A stretch of DNA of 56,828 nucleotides from Ophiosphaerella korrae. Taxonomy: Eukaryota; Ascomycota; Dothideomycetes; Pleosporales; Phaeosphaeriaceae. The translations under genes and the position numbers were made by a program. The DNA is taken from the NCBI GenBank assembly GCA_028456385.1, contig JALNQF010000265.1, positions 1 through 56,828 of the forward strand. The letters are read 5' to 3'. Under the pieces are notes generated by a model. It was not told the DNA's origin. It was given only the letters and a program-made list of their open reading frames with translations, and ran no database searches. Positions 33,983-44,480 of this stretch are shown in pieces (position 1 is the first letter of the stretch; each line of letters begins with the position of its first letter).

Positions 33983-35119
33983 GTGTTCACCGTAAACAAC
34001 GTTCGGCTGAGTGACGCAACGGCAACGCTCGGACTTATGGAGGCCAATCAGCTGGGATACCGAACTCCTTCTCCTCCTATAAGTGCAGAGCCACAGACAT
34101 TCTTCGAATATCGACCCTTGGAGCTCCCTACTGCAATCCGTATAGTTGTACTTAGGCCGGGGTCTCACAATGATCCCATCAAATGTCGCCTCTCCTATAC
34201 GACGTTAGACGAACAACCCTACGAAGCGTTATCCTATGAATGGGGGTTGCCTAGTGAGAATAACTTCGTTATTGAGGTGGATGGTTGCACTGTTTCTGTC
34301 CGGAAGAATCTGCGTGACGCTCTTCTGCAATTAAGGCATAGAGATGAGAATAGGTATTTATGGATTGACGCTTTGAGCATCAATCAGGCGAACATTCTGG
34401 AAAGAAACCAACAGGTGCGAATTATGGGAAAAATTTATGGAAATGCAGAAAGCGTCATGGTGTGGCTAGGCTTAGCTCGAGACAACAGCGACTTCGCGAT
34501 AGATTTGTTGTCAAATCCATCGACACTCGCTATCAATCTTCAAAGCCTTCCAATCATCGAATCGGAGGCAATAGTCGCGCTGTTCCAACGCTCTTACTGG
34601 TGTCGAGCGTGGATACTACAAGAAATATACCTCGCCCGACGCTATACAGTACACTGTGGCAGTAAATCCATTTCTGATACAAATCTGGACGACTCCTTTA
34701 GCGTTCTTTCAGCCTCAGGCAACTATAATCTTCTCAGAGGGATAGCCAGGTCAGGTATGTACTCTATTATCTTCACGAAACATAGAGTTTTCCTGGAAGC
34801 ACATGTTTTAGGGCGCTGGCTCAGGCAATCCATTAATTGCGGATATAACTCTACCGAACCTCGGGACCTCATATACGCAATGCTAGGGATTTCTGACGAT
34901 TGTAAAAATAACGAGATTTTGCCGGACTACGAGAAGCCATTGCTGGATGTATACATGGAAACAATTGCCTTTTGCTTATATCATACCAAATCTACCATCT
35001 ACAAATCTATGTCAGCAGAGAGGAATGCGAATTTTGCTCGGGAGCTAGCCCAGAAGTTAGGATTGGCTGTCGATGAAAATACGGTGAATCTGATTACCGG
35101 TTACGGCGCTGCGACATGA
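33983..35119 (+). CDS. HET-domain (heterokaryon incompatibility) protein, probably truncated by frameshift
   Basis: 378 aa (ATG 34037 is an alternative start, removing 18 residues). It carries the HET-domain signatures in order: YEALSYEWG (about 80-90), the LWIDALSINQANILERNQQV block, QVRIMGKIYGNAESVMVWLGL and YWCRAWILQEIYLA. HET proteins trigger a lethal reaction on fusion of incompatible hyphae. After about residue 350 the frame stops at 35117. The next frame continues as DMTKEFWRNFIDIIVYDTRRASNDLWIRYAL (35111-35245), the kind of segment expected after a HET domain. No splice site bridges them, so a one-base indel near 35090-35110 probably truncates the protein. Typical family length is 600-700 aa. 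Confidence 0.75.
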   Translation: MFTVNNVRLSDATATLGLMEANQLGYRTPSPPISAEPQTFFEYRPLELPTAIRIVVLRPGSHNDPIKCRLSYTTLDEQPYEALSYEWGLPSENNFVIEVDGCTVSVRKNLRDALLQLRHRDENRYLWIDALSINQANILERNQQVRIMGKIYGNAESVMVWLGLARDNSDFAIDLLSNPSTLAINLQSLPIIESEAIVALFQRSYWCRAWILQEIYLARRYTVHCGSKSISDTNLDDSFSVLSASGNYNLLRGIARSGMYSIIFTKHRVFLEAHVLGRWLRQSINCGYNSTEPRDLIYAMLGISDDCKNNEILPDYEKPLLDVYMETIAFCLYHTKSTIYKSMSAERNANFARELAQKLGLAVDENTVNLITGYGAAT

Positions 35120-35843
35120 CCAAAGAATTTTGGAGGAACTTCATTGATATTATAGTGTATGACACTAGAAGGGCTTCAAATGATTTGTGGATACGCTACG
35201 CCCTTCCTCCTCTATTGGCTTGCAGCTCAGGTGAAATTCTTTATTGCTTAATATTTTCCATCTGATTACGCCTTCGAGAATTGATTTTAAGATTATAAAT
35301 AAAGCCTTTACTTTCATTTTCATCATATTAAGACGTCAAGCAAGGTGATTGTACGTAACGTAATATTTGGCATTTTAAACTTTCAAGGATTGCTACCACT
35401 TCAAATATATTGATCTGAGTCTGGGATTCTGCAGCTTTTCCTAGAATAGTCGATAAAAACACTATGGCCATAGGGTAAATTTGCTATCTTGTTAGACGGC
35501 AAAGTGATGAATATCATTGTAGCGTAAGACATTTTATAAACAAAGCAAGCAGTTAACCTGATTATATCAGGCATATTTATGGTTCCAAGCGAACAACGTG
35601 CTTTGAATCAATTTGAGGTAAATGTAATAACCATCGGATAACTTAGCTATTTACATAGTATGAACTCCAAACGGCACGCGGCTTCCAACATCCATTGCCG
35701 TCATATCGTTCCTGGATATCCCTCACAATGTCTTTGCATGAATATTCAGGTAATCGGCATCAAAAGGACTTGGATCATCTTCTCTTAACTCCTAAGTACG
35801 TCTGCCCTTCACAAATATCGCTTTTTTACACAATTTCATCCTC
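35120..35843. other. AT-rich intergenic
   Basis: The first 130 bases hold the frameshifted HET C-terminal continuation; the rest shows no feature. Confidence 0.5.
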
Positions 35844-36122
35844 ATGTCCATACTAACAGCATCTATCCTATCATCTTCTACTGCAACTATGAGCAAAATC
35901 GCTTCGTCTACCCCACGTGTCTCGTTCAACGCAACATTGCTAGCACGCTCATACACAGGCTTGTCGTATGTGGCTGCGGCGGATACGCTGTCAAGGAAAG
36001 GTCCGTCGATAGCAGAGATTGATAAGCAGAATGAAGCGAGCATGGCCAAGGTGCACCAAAGGAAGTCAGTTAAGATATATACTTCTGTAAAGACTTGGTT
36101 ATGTGAGAAGTTTCTCTGCTAA
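35844..36122 (+). CDS. Small hypothetical protein
   Basis: 92 aa, Ser/Ala/Thr-rich N terminus and a basic C-terminal half (KVHQRKSVKIYTSVKTW). No domain recognised. Start context is fair (CTCATGTCC). The minus strand is also open here (35792-36049), so this may be chance. Confidence 0.3.
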   Translation: MSILTASILSSSTATMSKIASSTPRVSFNATLLARSYTGLSYVAAADTLSRKGPSIAEIDKQNEASMAKVHQRKSVKIYTSVKTWLCEKFLC

Positions 36123-36761
36123 TGCAACTCCGACGTTGCCTATTCATTTGTCGTGGTTGTCACGCTGGAGCAAGACGTTTCGTCAATGCATTTTGTGGTT
36201 GATGGTAATTTCTCTAGAATACAATGTATTGGAAAGCCAACAATAGAATTTGGAAAAAAAAAACAGAGTTGAGCTGTGTGCTTTGCTCTGTTCCGTTCCG
36301 TTTTCTTGAGTGGCTGGTGCTCAGTATTGTTAGTTGCAAGAGTGCAGCTCGTGACGTGCATTTAACCGAATACGTCGACAAGTTCAACACTTTAATTTTC
36401 TTCGTAGATCGGTTTCAAGGTCTTCTAATCATATTATTGGACTAAGGGGTTACCATTTCAACTACCTACGGCCCAACGTTGTTCGTTGGTATTGCATACA
36501 CCAACACCGCATCATTCTTCTACAGCCGTCTCGTTGTACATATACTTCATCCTCACTTTTTTTTTTGTTCACCTCATATAATCAAGTCATGTTGTTCCAA
36601 TCTCTTCTGCATATCAAGTTTGTGCGTATATATGAAATTTCCAAAATCAAACCATACATAAACTACCTGCACCAAACACGAACCAAAAATCTCTGGTGTT
36701 CTATAAGTAAACGAGGTTTCAATACTCATAGTATTCCTGTTAGAGGGGCCTACAAGGTAAA
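36123..36761. other. Intergenic
   Basis: No supported feature; short homopolymer runs (A9 near 36255, T10 near 36559). Confidence 0.5.
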
Positions 36762-37409
36762 ATGGCTAATAGGAATATCTGCAAAGCAGTATCGTTCGCT
36801 AATACTCCTCCGGCAATGCATCTAATCCCCAATGAGTTTTCTTCTTGGGGGGATGGTGAGCATGCTAGAGATCCATCAATTTATGAGCAATCGAATGCCA
36901 CATTACTAGTCCGAGATACTGAGCATGAGATTGAAATCCAAGCAAGAAAGACTCCTGACAGGGCGCGCGGCCTCGGTAATGTTCCACTTTTGGTAAGGCG
37001 TCCACAACTTTTGAGTGAGCGCACGGGCAATACTCCTAGTTTCGGAAGTCCTTGGGCTGATGCTTTGCGTTTACCATTTGATTCGAACCAGATTCGAACG
37101 CAGCCGAGGCTAGATCGTCTCCAGTCTGAGTGTGAAATGGCTACAAAGGCAACTTCGTCGCCTTCACCACGTAGTTCTTACACATCCAAGCCTTCGTGTG
37201 TAAATCCTCCATCTAATTGTCGATTTGAAGACCTTCTAGCGCCTGAGCGCACCAAAACGTGGGAGGACGTCAAGCCATTGCGTAGCCGAAACTTGCGGCC
37301 GTTCCAAACTCTTGCCGCTGAGGGCTTCAAAAAGTTAAGGAAAGGAGCTGTGAAGGCCACCACGCGCTTTGAAGGTGTGGTCAACGATTTGAACGCAGCC
37401 CGCCGTTGA
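36762..37409 (+). CDS. Hypothetical protein, unknown
   Basis: 215 aa, single exon with start context AAAATGGCT. The protein is polar, with Arg/Ser/Pro-rich disordered stretches (ATSSPSPRSSYTSKPS). Its C-terminal segment looks helical and basic (LRPFQTLAAEGFKKLRKGAVKATTRFEGVVNDLNAARR). No domain, signal peptide or membrane segment. The region is AT-rich but this frame uses balanced codons and is uninterrupted, so a real gene is more likely than not. Confidence 0.45.
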   Translation: MANRNICKAVSFANTPPAMHLIPNEFSSWGDGEHARDPSIYEQSNATLLVRDTEHEIEIQARKTPDRARGLGNVPLLVRRPQLLSERTGNTPSFGSPWADALRLPFDSNQIRTQPRLDRLQSECEMATKATSSPSPRSSYTSKPSCVNPPSNCRFEDLLAPERTKTWEDVKPLRSRNLRPFQTLAAEGFKKLRKGAVKATTRFEGVVNDLNAARR

Positions 37410-38355
37410 ATACCTACCTAGGTAAGACCCGACATTTTCCGGAGGTACTAGAAATTGCGTAGTCATGGTGTAGGTGCAGTGTGAAATCAAAACCTTTCTC
37501 AAGATTCATTTCCAGTCTTTCATAATAGTAATCTAGGTATAACGTCCATTCAAGCGTGCCGGGACGCACAGTGTGATGGAACGGATTCGCACTTTGGAGC
37601 CTCGTAAACTCTTGCCCTTTAGTCTGTAGATAGATAGTCTGCGGGATAATGTTCCTGAATTAACGTCTATCCCTTCATCATAGGACACCCCCTAATACAG
37701 GATAGGGTTAACTAAGATCGCGGGTTGAATATTATTCTATTACTACTTCTCTACTACTAGGCAGGTCTGTAGTGAGAATGATGCTGTATCGTTAGTGCTA
37801 TCAATCGTTCTATTAGCGTCGTCGATTACACCTTTAGCGGTCAACCCCTGTTAAAACGCAACAACAGGGTTCGAGCAAGAATTTGGTAGGCTCGTAGAAG
37901 GCCTATTATAAAGTAAAATATACCCCTACACTTATATAATATAAATTCAACTAAGGTACTCATATGCGAGCTGGTCCGAGTAGACGCCGAGCCCGAGAGA
38001 GATTCCCAGCAAACAGGGGGAACTCTGTTATCAATTAAGCGAGCTGACGTAGTCGATCTTCTGGAAATATACGCTAAGACGGCTCAAGCTAGCTGTGGCT
38101 CGTTGTTCCGTGGCTATGCGCATCCTTCCACCGAACCAGTAGTGGGTCCGGCCTGGCGTATCTTTTGCCGGTCGGCGCCCACGTCATGCACTTGCGTTAC
38201 CACGATTGCCATTGCCATTCTTTCAAAGGTAGCCTCATTCCAGCCTCTATCTGTTGTAAGAAAGCCTCAGGCTCTAACGATCCCTGACTTCCTCCTCGAA
38301 AGATATTCTGCACTATGTTCTTATAGTAATTATTGTAATACTGTTTGGTCCTATA
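37410..38355. other. Decayed AT-rich stretch
   Basis: No gene. TA-rich patches (37660-37960) resemble mildly RIP-mutated repeat DNA; no element ends could be assigned. Confidence 0.4.
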
Positions 38356-39830
38356 CTAAGATCGACGTCTCAAGTCAAACGGTATCCGTACATTTTTTTT
38401 CATTCCATCATGACGAATAGCATCGCACAGTCTGAAGAGTGTCAGGCTATCTAGTGTTAAAGTCTTCCCAATCTTACAAAGAGCAGAATCCCAGGATGTG
38501 CTGGCAGCTCCAACAGTGAGATTCATATGGGAGAGTGTGAGAGTACGTAGAGTTTCCTTATGAGCAGTTAGGAATGCTAGCAAAGTGCCTTCATCTGTTA
38601 CCACTCGAAGATGGACCCCCCTTGATATTCAGCCATGATTTACGCTCAGACAAAATATTGAGCAATGTTGTGGCGCCATTGTCCGTGAAGCACATCCCTA
38701 CTTCGTGATGATCTTCGTGGGGCTGTCGAGATCCTAGGCCCGGTCTTTAGAGTCTGCCCGCGCGACACAAGAATTTGAAAAGAGGATCTACAGCGGTGAA
38801 CAAGGCGCCACTATATTTGTCTTCTGTCACAAAACAGTCGAGCCTCGTAAGGTTGTTCAGCGCATTCCTCATGACGCACAGCTGTCTTGAGTAGCACATC
38901 ATCTGGCACTACCCCTCTTCTCCGTCGTGACATGGCATCTGGAAGGCTACTCTATCTGCTTCTCTCGCTGAGTCAAGTTCGCTTCGTAGGGCCCGGGTGA
39001 GTCTACAGCCTCGTCTGGCCCAAAGGTTTCGCAGCTGCTTCCATCCCCAAAAGGCAGGGCCATCGGCGCAGAAGCTTACACTATTCGGCTTATGAAGCGC
39101 TGATGTCTGTCCAATAGCATGGAGAGCAACTGACTGATGCAGGGCCTCCGCGTCTTTGTCCTCGTCGCCACGAGTAGAAGAAACGGCCGCTACCCGATTG
39201 AACCGCAGGTTCTGCCACTTGCACCCCCAGTTCGTATCAAATTTTGACACCGGCTGATGACTAAAAGCAGCCAAGTTGGTGAGACTTTCGAGCGCCTGGC
39301 AAAATCTCTGTATTACATTCTCGTCTGCTGCAGTCGCAATTGGCCTTGATGGAAATGCCCAACCGAAGTACAAGATGGTAGGAAAACAGTAAGCTGCTGG
39401 ATGCGGTCCTTGCGTTGCTTCCTTTCCTCCTCGTATTCCTTATAAAGTGCATCTTTCTTGTGGAATGGAAGATCTAACCACTGTGAGTGTGTCAAAAAGC
39501 CCGAATCATCAACACGGTCACCACGAGGCAGATGTGTGAATCTGTCGCGAGGGCAGCCTGGCAGACCAGTGCCCATCTCCATTTGCTAGGCTTGCCAAAA
39601 TCTTGAAGGCCTATGGTCCTTCGAAGCACAAGATTCTTCACGCACCACGAAAGCGTCGGACGGCCGGCGACTTTCTCCAGCACATTGCGGTCATTTGGTG
39701 TGAGCTCAAAGCGAATCGTCTTGCAAAGGTACGGCGTTGCGAGGTCGTTCAGGTATTTGCAAGTCAGCCGGAGTTCTCTCCATGCAGGGGTACCGGTGAG
39801 GCTAATTATTGTGTCCCAAGTCAGTCATCC
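38356..39830 (-). pseudogene. F-box-like protein pseudogene
   Basis: Minus-strand pieces in three frames line up in the order expected of a fungal F-box/leucine-rich protein. First is WRELRLTCKYLNDLATPYL then LCKTIRFELTPNDRN (about 39795-39710) and KVAGRPTLSWCVKNLVLRR. Next comes a frame change near 39585 to LPGCPRDRF..DLPFHKKDALYKEYEEERKQRKDRIQQL (39582-39400). Another near 39370 leads to ENVIQRFCQALESLTNLAAF..NLRFNRVAAVSS (39373-38909). Last is LRTLTLSHMNLTVG (38604-38356). At least two frameshifts plus stops around 38600-38900 make it non-functional. The F-box itself (LPxE..) is not visible, so the family call rests on the following segment. Confidence 0.5.
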
Positions 39831-40582
39831 AATTAGGATGGCCTGCACAAAGAGGAGCGTAAGGAGTTGGCCTTGTATACACACAAGCATATTCTACTGA
39901 GGACCACTGGTCGAAATGCGTCTTGTTGGAACCTGGGAAATTGTCGTTCAATAATAGGCCCATATCTACTATAAACACAAGCGTGCAGGAACAGAGGAAA
40001 ACAAGCTTAGAGAGCCTCAAACGTCACCGCTCGCAGGCACAGCGGCATTGACTTGGCACCAAGCTACTCTACACAAACATCAAAACGTGAACCGACGTCT
40101 AGACATATCTATTTATTTATTGTATAACCCATTTCATCTAAACACCGCCAGCGCGCAATACACTAGTCCACGTTAGGTAGTATATGAAATGTATCTTCAA
40201 GTTAGGGCCTCTTTAGGGGCATAAATAACGCGTACATAGCAGTAGCTTGCTACCCTAGAACGCGTTATGTCTACGGGGTTGGCTAGGCTATGCCTTTTGA
40301 CTTGTGATTTGCCAAATCCGTCGGGTGAGGGCAAGAGTACGTTGCATGTATTTCGGTGCAAGGTTCGCGTGCGTAGTGCGCAAAGTAACAAAACAAACTA
40401 AGTAAACATTAGAAGTAGTTAAAGTGTTAAGAAAATAAAAATGCAGTAAGAAGGTATAAGGTACGTTACGAAGTTTGGCAGCTAGGGCATATAAGGAGTA
40501 AGCGTCAAAGAAATTATAGGTAAGCTAACTACCTAAGACGCCTCGTTAGAAGTAGCTAATAATAATTTTATAGCTTTTCATT
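39831..40582. other. AT-rich intergenic
   Basis: No gene recognised; many short TA-rich words and few long frames, compatible with decayed repeats. Confidence 0.45.
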
Positions 40583-40857
40583 CTGTTAGGAGGTAGCTGG
40601 AAGACAATAGTACTTGCCGTAGGCCACAGGAGATAGTGAAGGGATGACAGATAGTATTCGATAGTACCACTAGTATCTAAGGGAGAATAATACTTGCTTT
40701 ACTCTCTTCGCAAGTATCGAGCCTTTTATGCGCCTGTGTAGCGCACCGGCCCCGCTTTAGATTACAACTATACAATGTCATGATCTTTGGTGTATCGGCC
40801 CCGCCCCCAACTTGTACCAGAGTTCACGAGAGTCTCGAGTGTTCAACGAACCCTCGT
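40583..40857 (+). repeat. Left terminal inverted repeat
   Basis: Inverted partner of 41450-41727; see the element entry. Confidence 0.75.
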
Positions 40858-41449
40858 TACACATTCTTAAAAGTCTATAATTACGAGGTTTAAGAAGATT
40901 TTTACTACTAAAAGTTTAGCAACGCATTTTACTTACAGCCTAGGCTAATTGTCAGATTTGCGGTCACAAATTGATGGATGTGAGTTAGAGTGAGAAAAGA
41001 GTTGATTGATTGATCTCTGTGTGTCTGTGTCTGTGTATTTTCTAGCCCTGCGCTCTATCTATGTATCTACGCTGCGGCCGCCTCGGCTAGGGTCTCTTGA
41101 GACAGCGGCGGACCAGATCCTCAGCACCCCTTCTGTTGAGGCGCTAGTTTCTTTTGTTGTATCAGTCGTGCTGACGTAGTCTATCTCCTTGCATGTGAGA
41201 TCCTTTGTTCGTGAGGGCCGAGGCTGCGATCTTTCAGCTGCGGCGGGGTTGGCGGCTTGGCGATCGTCGCGCACGCTCATCTGACACTAATAGTACCTGT
41301 TAGTGTGTCGACATGCGGGCTAAACGTTAGTCGCTGCTATGCGACAATGCAAGTAGATATCTTTTCCTTGTTATTTTGCCTAAGATTAAAGATACGCGAT
41401 ATAGTTACTAAATAAAGTTACCTAGCGGTATGCGAATTCCTTAGTTACT

Positions 41450-41727
41450 GTAACGAAGGTTCTCAGAACACTCGAGACTCTTGTGAACTCTGGTGCGAGT
41501 CGGGGTTGGGGCCGATACACCAGAAATCATGATGTTGTGTAGTGATGGTCCAAAGCGGGGCAGATGCGCTACACAGGCGCATAAAAAGCTCTACACTTGC
41601 GAAAAGAGTAAAGCAAGTATTATTCTCTCTTAGATATTAGTAGTACCCTTCAATACTATTCGTCATCCCTTCACTATCTCCTGTGGCCTACGGCAAGTAC
41701 TATTGTCTTCCAGCTACCTCTTAACAG
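41450..41727 (-). repeat. Right terminal inverted repeat
   Basis: Inverted partner of 40583-40857; see the element entry. Confidence 0.75.
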
Positions 41728-41954
41728 TTACTTACAAAGGATGCTCAATTACGTTTAGCAGTCTCCGCCAAATGCGATGCTGTTGAAGAGTTAGAGCTGC
41801 ACGTGTCTACGTATCTACCTAGCCTACGACTCGTGTACTAGCAGAGTTTTCAAATAAACTTGAAACGCTTCTTTCACCGCACAGGCCACTTACCCTTAAT
41901 ATACCTCTTAAATAACCTCACCACGCAAATTCGAAACTATAATGGATTGTTAAA

Positions 41955-41960
41955 TATAAG
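41955..41960 (+). promoter_or_regulatory. TATA box of U6 gene
   Basis: TATAAG about 27 bp upstream of the U6 5' stem-loop, the spacing used by RNA polymerase III at U6 genes. Confidence 0.5.
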
Positions 41961-41982
41961 ATAATTAATTTACAACTACTTC

Positions 41983-42137
41983 GCCTTCGGGCATTTGGTC
42001 AATTGAAACGATACAGAGAAGATTAGCATGGCCCCTGCACTAAGGATGACACGCTCAGTTCGTAGCTCTTTCCACAAATCATTAATGAACACTGCTAACC
42101 AACTTGACAGATCAAAGAGAAGCTACCATTTTTTTTT
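41983..42137 (+). ncRNA. U6: U6 spliceosomal snRNA gene, split by an intron
   Basis: Spliceosomal U6 RNA, transcribed by RNA polymerase III. A 5' stem-loop GCC-TTCG-GGC (41983-41992) is followed by CATTTGGTCAATTGAAACG. The invariant core then reads ATACAGAGAAGATTAGCATG (ACAGAGA box and AGC triad) and GCCCCTGCACTAAGGATGAC. The exon is interrupted after ACACGCTCA at 42057. A 53-bp segment follows, beginning GTTCGT and ending TGCTAAC..TTGACAG (42058-42110). The expected fungal U6 3' end then resumes as ATCAAAGAGAAGC and runs into a T9 terminator (42129-42137). Spliced length is about 97 nt, normal for U6. The alternative 5' site GTAGCT (42062) would leave four more bases in exon 1. One T is missing from the usual CAATTTGAAAC, so a decayed copy cannot be excluded. 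Confidence 0.85.
42058..42110 (+). other. Putative mRNA-type intron inside U6
   Basis: It has a perfect TGCTAAC branch-point word at 42093-42099, a GACAG acceptor, and a non-consensus GTTCGT donor. Removing it reconstitutes a canonical U6 3' region. Confidence 0.7.
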
Positions 42138-42948
42138 AGAAATTGATAATGACCTCTTAATTCGAGTGTTCGAGTACCCCTACGCACGTTGGGTTTTGAG
42201 CACTTTTTGGCATTTTTCGCTTAGATACAAGCGTGTTCCTCTCGCGACCAATTTTTTGCCGAATCCCGCTAAGCAACGATCGACACTACAACATCAACAC
42301 CACAACCTGCAAAAGATAACAGAAACATATATCAACAATTGAAGCAACCACGCAAAGATGCGGGTTGCGAAAAGTAGTCTGGACAAAGAAGATTACTGGC
42401 TCGATGGGTAAATAGTCCTGCTTCCATGATACATCACTCAATCGTTCACTATACAAGCTTTGAGAGAAGACGCTATAACTGACGTTCTAACGTCAACACA
42501 TCCTGATCGCCGCATCCCCGCAGTTATAAGGGATATTTTTCTCTTTGTAGTTCTTAACACACGTTGAAGGGATCGCGCATGTGGAGGTCACCTCGTTTCG
42601 TGATTTGATGTGACCGCAGGAATAGAACGTCGTGGTGAGGTCACGCATCCTATTTATCCTTAAGTGAAAGGCCTTCTTGCTTATACAGAACACCACACTC
42701 GCTTTAATAGCGATACGCGCTAATGAGGGAGGAGATCCTGCGGCGTCGTAAGTGCCCCTCACTTCATGATAACGCAATCGCTTGCACGCGCCCAGCGCTG
42801 TACCAACCACTGTCATCAGCCACATATTCAGCCATGGTCCAAGCTCCAACACGCTCAGTACTTCAGGTCGTTCTACTAATGACTCCTCTCACCTGTTTTA
42901 TCACGGCCTACTCTACCTAACTCTCAATAGCCGGTAGCAATTCATCAG
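42138..42948. other. Intergenic
   Basis: Between U6 and the next gene. ORFs at 42028-42342 and 42493-42852 are shadows without a domain. Confidence 0.5.
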
Positions 42949-43594
42949 ATGGCTCTTCAGCTTCATATTCCTCCTTGTATGAAAAGCCCACCCCACCCGC
43001 TTCATTTTCCACCAAAAGACAAGCCCCTTCGAATTCGAATACAAGGACCACTCGAAACAATACAAAAGCTTTCGCCGAATAGGCCGTGGCACCCGATCAC
43101 AAAATTTCCTCAGCCAGGAGGGCTAGAGCTTGCGCGCCTTACACATCAGAGTTTATACAATGGAAAAAGGCTTCACGCAGACGCTGTACGAGATGAGTAT
43201 TTAGCATGGGAGATATTGAACAAGGGAGGACAGCGAATACCACAGGAGTAAGTCTGCCATCGCCAAAGGTTACTACTAGAATCATAAATTGTGACTTTTG
43301 TTTATCGCTTCTAGCCGCATTGACTACTACGGAGTCACATTCGACTACCTCGTCCCATCTGATGATCCAGACCCTGAGGTACTTGCGATCAATATAATTG
43401 AGGTAGATCAAGACGGAGGAATCTACGCAGACGGAGGAAAATATGCAAATAAGGTCCTTATATTCCCAATTTTTCCAAGTGAATATACTGGGAGAAAAGT
43501 ACTTGCAGTGCCGAGATGTTGTCGGCATAAAAAGGGCACCCAAGATCGTCTCCGAATTAATAGCGAAGTAGCTGAGAGGATGGCCAAAGCTTAG
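42949..43594 (+). CDS. Hypothetical protein, two exons
   Basis: 192 aa. Exon 1 is 42949-43247 and exon 2 is 43315-43594. The 67-bp intron (GTAAGT..TTCTAG) joins IPQ to DRIDYYGVTFDYLVPSDDPD in frame. The N-terminal half is Pro/His-rich (PPCMKSPPHPLHFPPKDKP). It is followed by a mixed alpha/beta-looking region (LLHADAVRDEYLAWEIL; VLAINIIEVDQDGG) and ends in a basic segment. No known domain, signal peptide or membrane segment was recognised. Clean splice signals and an uninterrupted frame in a region of pseudogenes suggest it is a maintained gene. Confidence 0.5.
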
Positions 43595-44081
43595 AACACC
43601 CGCAAAAGTAATATCTCTCACCTAAAAGCGGGAGAAATTTGGTTGTTGCAGATATTCATCAGGCAGGATCTATAGACTACATTAAGCTGGTAATATACAG
43701 TCGTCTAGGAGCCTGCTGATCATGGCAAGGCAAGTGTAGGGCGCTGGCAGAGGTACGTCACGTGGTAAATGCCGCAGATCGGACGCTAGGCTCTTTGTTG
43801 GCGATACAAATGCGAGCCGCACGAATGTGTCCAGTTCATGATTTGGCGTATTTGAATGCCGTTTCCTCCGCGACGCTGCTATTGCGGCTCTAAATACTAA
43901 ATTATGCATACACACTGGTGTTCAGGGTCCTGGAAGTTTCTACTAACATGCTCACTTCTATTTTAAGCGCCTGCCCTTTGTGGGCCATCGTACCGCTGCA
44001 ATGAGAGGGCCGCCCAGTGAGCGACAGTTCCACCTGCCATTTCGAGACCAAAGCAGATGCTCATAATAATCGCCAGCTAAA
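43595..44081. other. Intergenic
   Basis: No supported feature. The minus-strand ORF 43682-43915 looks like chance. Confidence 0.5.
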
Positions 44082-44480
44082 ATGGACAGAGCCAGCCAGG
44101 CATTAGCGAAAGGTGTGCCGGAAGGCGTACGCTGTTCGTATCGCGCCCTTGAAGAGTACTGGGGCGTCTCTTCCTCCACCCTTCAACGCCGCGAAGCTGG
44201 TGGACTGTCGATGCACGACAAAGCTGAGGGCCAACTGTACCTCTGGCCATCGGAAGCGAAAGCAGTAATCAAGTTCCTGCTACAAATGGCTGACCTGGGA
44301 CAACCCGTTCGAATGAAGCACTTACGTTCCATAGCCTATAGAGCCACCAGCCATCGGCCTCTAGAAGTAGACCGCCCAAGCCCCCGGGCAAGAATTGGCC
44401 AAAAGCGTTCAAGCAGCGCTCACGTTCGAAATATCGATCCTATGTCCCATATCGGGGGGTGCCCTGCGACAAAGGGATAG
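44082..44480 (+). pseudogene. Pogo-type (Tc1/mariner superfamily) transposase N-terminal fragment
   Basis: 132 codons matching the N-terminal helix-turn-helix part of fungal pogo/Fot-like transposases. It shows ALAKGVPEGVRCSYRALEEYWGVSSSTLQRRE (psq-type helix-turn-helix) followed by LYLWPSEAKAVIKFLLQMADLGQPVRMKHLRSIA, the start of the CENP-B-type DNA-binding domain. The frame then drifts into unrelated sequence and stops at 44478. The DDE catalytic domain is absent, so this is a relic. Inverted-repeat ends were not found. Confidence 0.65.

Larger units (their letters stand above)
40583..41727. mobile_element. Non-autonomous DNA element with long terminal inverted repeats
   Basis: The left end (CTGTTA..., from 40583) and the reverse complement of the right end (to 41727) match for about 275 bp. 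By eye they are near 85-90% identical, including a shared block GTAGCTGGAAGACAATAGTA and the block reading GCGCCTGTGTAGCGCA. Differences are mostly transitions, as expected from RIP. The internal part (about 40860-41450) is unrelated between halves. It contains a GT-rich simple repeat (about 41010-41040) and a 73-codon minus-strand ORF at 41059-41280 with no recognised domain. No transposase is present. A clear target-site duplication was not resolved (TT on both sides). Confidence 0.75.

Noticed and set aside
37860..37900. GGGTTCGAGCA resembling a tRNA B box
   Set aside because: No cloverleaf or A box could be drawn around it.
38043..38062. GCTGACGTAGTCGATCTTCT resembling 41170-41189 (18 of 20)
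   Set aside because: Only 20 bp; might be a shared repeat fragment but is too short to define an element.
41059..41280. 73-codon ORF in the inverted-repeat element
   Set aside because: Too short and without a transposase motif; kept only as a note on the element core.
42028..42342. 104-codon plus-strand ORF
   Set aside because: It runs through the U6 snRNA core and its terminator; coding is incompatible with the conserved RNA.
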